Below are positions 62,654-64,000 of a stretch of 64,000 nucleotides of DNA, one piece after another. The stretch is from G963665815 sp942492065. GTDB taxonomy: Bacteria; Cloacimonadota; Cloacimonadia; Cloacimonadales; JAIOQZ01. Numbering within the stretch: the stretch's first letter is position 1; every line of letters begins with the position of its first letter. Below the pieces are notes generated by a model that had not been told where the DNA came from, searched no databases, and saw nothing but the letters and a program-made list of their open reading frames with translations. The stretch lies in NCBI GenBank assembly GCA_942492065.1, contig CALODV010000013.1:248001-312000 (forward strand), read 5' to 3'. A program made the position numbers and the translations under genes.

Positions 62654-64000
62654 TTATTTTTCTATCCAGTATTCGTACAATTCCTCGGTAGAAAATAATC
62701 TACCTGAATTTTTCAGTGAGTACTTTATTATGTCCCAGTAAAGAGATCCCCATCCTGGGAAATCAATCCAGTCGAAAGTACGAAAATGCCAGAGCAGTGA
62801 AATATGTCCATTATGATTTTCAACTTTTTTTACAAGATTTGTAACTCTTTTTCTGGCAGCACGTAAGCCAAGGTTCATGGCGATTTTGGAGTATAATGAA
62901 ACATCCATGACAATCAGAGGTATTTCCAGCACCTGAAACGGTCGATTTTCCTCCATATTGAACGGATTGAATGGGAACGAAGTCCCTGCTCTGAATCCTA
63001 TGGATTCCCAGAAACCCAGCGTGGAATCAAAGCGAATACCATTTTCTTCCATTATCTTAAAACTGCTCTGGTAATCAAACGCCAGATTATGGAATCGACA
63101 TCCCTGAGGCTCAAATCCCTTACACTTGAGTTCTTCCATATCCCGTCTGAAATCGTTTGCATCAAATGCAGATTCCGGCCTGGCATGAATTCCTATAGAG
63201 CGTTCTTCCATCAACTCGGCTATTTCTCTTACAGTTTCCTCGTCATTCAAATAGCCATATCGTGGTTCATCTTTCCCTTTGTGGGGTAAACCTGACATCA
63301 GGTTTACCGTGGAGTCGTTATAAAGACGTGTTTCATAGTTAAGGATAGACTTATTTCGTTTATTTTCCTGCAAAAACAGTTTTTTATGGAAGAAGTGAAA
63401 CCAGTATTTATACATTGCTGCAGCAGGATTTTTCAGCATTCTCTGCTTGTTATACTGCAAAACGGTCTCTATCTGCTCATCAGTCCAGTATTTCCAGTAA
63501 TCCATATCATGTGACAGAGAGATTCCAAACTTATGAAGGCTCCCCCATGCGTTGATATTAGTCATGGATGGCTTAGTGATTTCTATAGACTTTCTGAGAA
63601 TATTTATGTAGTAATCTACAACCGGAGTCTCAGTCAGATTATTCTTGAATTGAAATGACTTTTTATAATCATATCGATTCTGTCCATCAAGCTTCTCAAA
63701 ATATTCCTGATAGCACGAGAGAAAGTAAAAAGCTGATGCTACAATATCTTTTCTGATAAAAGTTGTCTTAGTTGTGATATGGAATATCTCTCCGGGTAGA
63801 GAGAACAGAAAAGGAATATACTCATTATGGAAGAACTGCATTGAATAACGCAGATGATCTGGGTGCTTCCTTTCTGTAAAAAAGGCAGTAGTCTCATCTG
63901 AATGATAGATCTTCACCGATGCTTCCGTATCGGAATGCCTGCCGTAGTAAAGATCTATCTTAGCAGATGAATATGTATAGTAAATCTTAGGCTGTAAATT
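62654..64000 (-). CDS. Polysaccharide-deacetylase-like protein (5' end outside window)
   Basis: A GTG at 63916 is possible, but the same frame continues without stop to the window edge (…PKIYYTYSSAKIDLYYG), so the gene begins beyond 64000. An N-terminal DUF7033-like part (YIPFLFSLPGE, IRKDIVASAFYFLSCYQEY) precedes a NodB-like catalytic barrel: SLSHDMDYWKYW (metal-binding Asp/His region), IGIHARPESAFD, CRFHNLAFDYQSSFKIMEENGIRFDSTLGF, and SLLWHFRTFDW. Such proteins are found in cell-surface polysaccharide loci. Substrate unknown. Confidence 0.75.
   Translation of the reverse strand, partial: NLQPKIYYTYSSAKIDLYYGRHSDTEASVKIYHSDETTAFFTERKHPDHLRYSMQFFHNEYIPFLFSLPGEIFHITTKTTFIRKDIVASAFYFLSCYQEYFEKLDGQNRYDYKKSFQFKNNLTETPVVDYYINILRKSIEITKPSMTNINAWGSLHKFGISLSHDMDYWKYWTDEQIETVLQYNKQRMLKNPAAAMYKYWFHFFHKKLFLQENKRNKSILNYETRLYNDSTVNLMSGLPHKGKDEPRYGYLNDEETVREIAELMEERSIGIHARPESAFDANDFRRDMEELKCKGFEPQGCRFHNLAFDYQSSFKIMEENGIRFDSTLGFWESIGFRAGTSFPFNPFNMEENRPFQVLEIPLIVMDVSLYSKIAMNLGLRAARKRVTNLVKKVENHNGHISLLWHFRTFDWIDFPGWGSLYWDIIKYSLKNSGRLFSTEELYEYWIEK

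Overview
The window is one continuous piece of an AT-rich bacterial chromosome. Two secreted proteins have the large modular build of the FCB superphylum. One of them (1073-4279) ends in the FlgD-like tail of type IX secretion cargo (NPFNPET... SSGVYYIKM). Together with a four-subunit 2-oxoacid:ferredoxin oxidoreductase, a class II (B12-dependent) ribonucleotide reductase, a two-subunit class I fumarase and a PycB/OadA-type carboxyltransferase, this suggests an anaerobic, fermentative member of a Cloacimonadota- or Delongbacteria-like lineage. That placement is inference from gene content; no rRNA is present. Shine-Dalgarno sites are strong (aaggag/ggagg) and GTG or TTG starts are common. In many genes the longest reading frame begins upstream of the better SD-supported start, and I moved those starts.

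Layout. 1-814: 3' part of an unrecognised gene, with a terminator. 1073-4279: secreted T9SS-type protein. 4753-7015: carboxyltransferase with a biotinyl-like domain that lacks the biotin lysine, then a lipoprotein. 7005-11307 (minus): phosphonate/phosphate-type ABC transporter (phnD-phnC-phnE) with a HAD phosphatase, a lipoprotein and a small membrane protein. 11497-17471 (minus): very AT-rich three-gene cassette encoding a protein with two GHKL ATPase modules, a large unrecognised partner and a C5 DNA methyltransferase; it looks like a horizontally acquired, defence-like island. 17844-21494: VIT-vWA-regulatory-domain-TonB-plug-TPR-DUF2135 fusion. 21621-22649: a tRNA-Arg(CCU) gene whose last 19 nt are repeated with each of five identical 178-bp tandem units. 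22916-23527: rnhB. 23690-26284 (minus): VOR-type oxidoreductase operon. 26557-31435 (minus): a run of unrecognised membrane and secreted genes (small secreted protein, beta-propeller-like, thioredoxin-like, secreted) flanked by two copies of a 122-aa membrane protein.

31662-36342: lepA, NYN-domain protein, MATE transporter, small conserved protein. 36372-38314 (minus): alkaline-phosphatase-superfamily enzyme and a VOC protein. 38495-39275: broken PAS sensor gene. 39316-43970 (minus): radical-SAM enzyme of the tetraether/membrane-spanning-lipid synthase type, then an isoprenylcysteine-methyltransferase-like protein, a DUF4395-like protein, an Lgt-like protein that lacks two key Lgt residues, and five small membrane proteins. 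44307-46628: secreted protein with an internal duplication. 46788-48223 (minus): fetAB-type exporter. 48274-53049: mfd and two-subunit fumarase. 53188-55581: prepilin-like protein, folC, gph-like HAD. 55637-56887 (minus) and 56978-57700: two envelope- or lipid-related unknowns. 57821-62500 (minus): purN, aspS, nrdJ. 62654-64000 (minus): 5'-truncated polysaccharide-deacetylase-like gene.

The main candidates for something new are the methyltransferase/dual-GHKL cassette, the tRNA-Arg 178-bp repeat array (closely resembling, from memory, the repeats behind E. coli tyrT), the Tes-like/Lgt-like lipid operon, and the carboxyltransferase whose biotin lysine is an asparagine.
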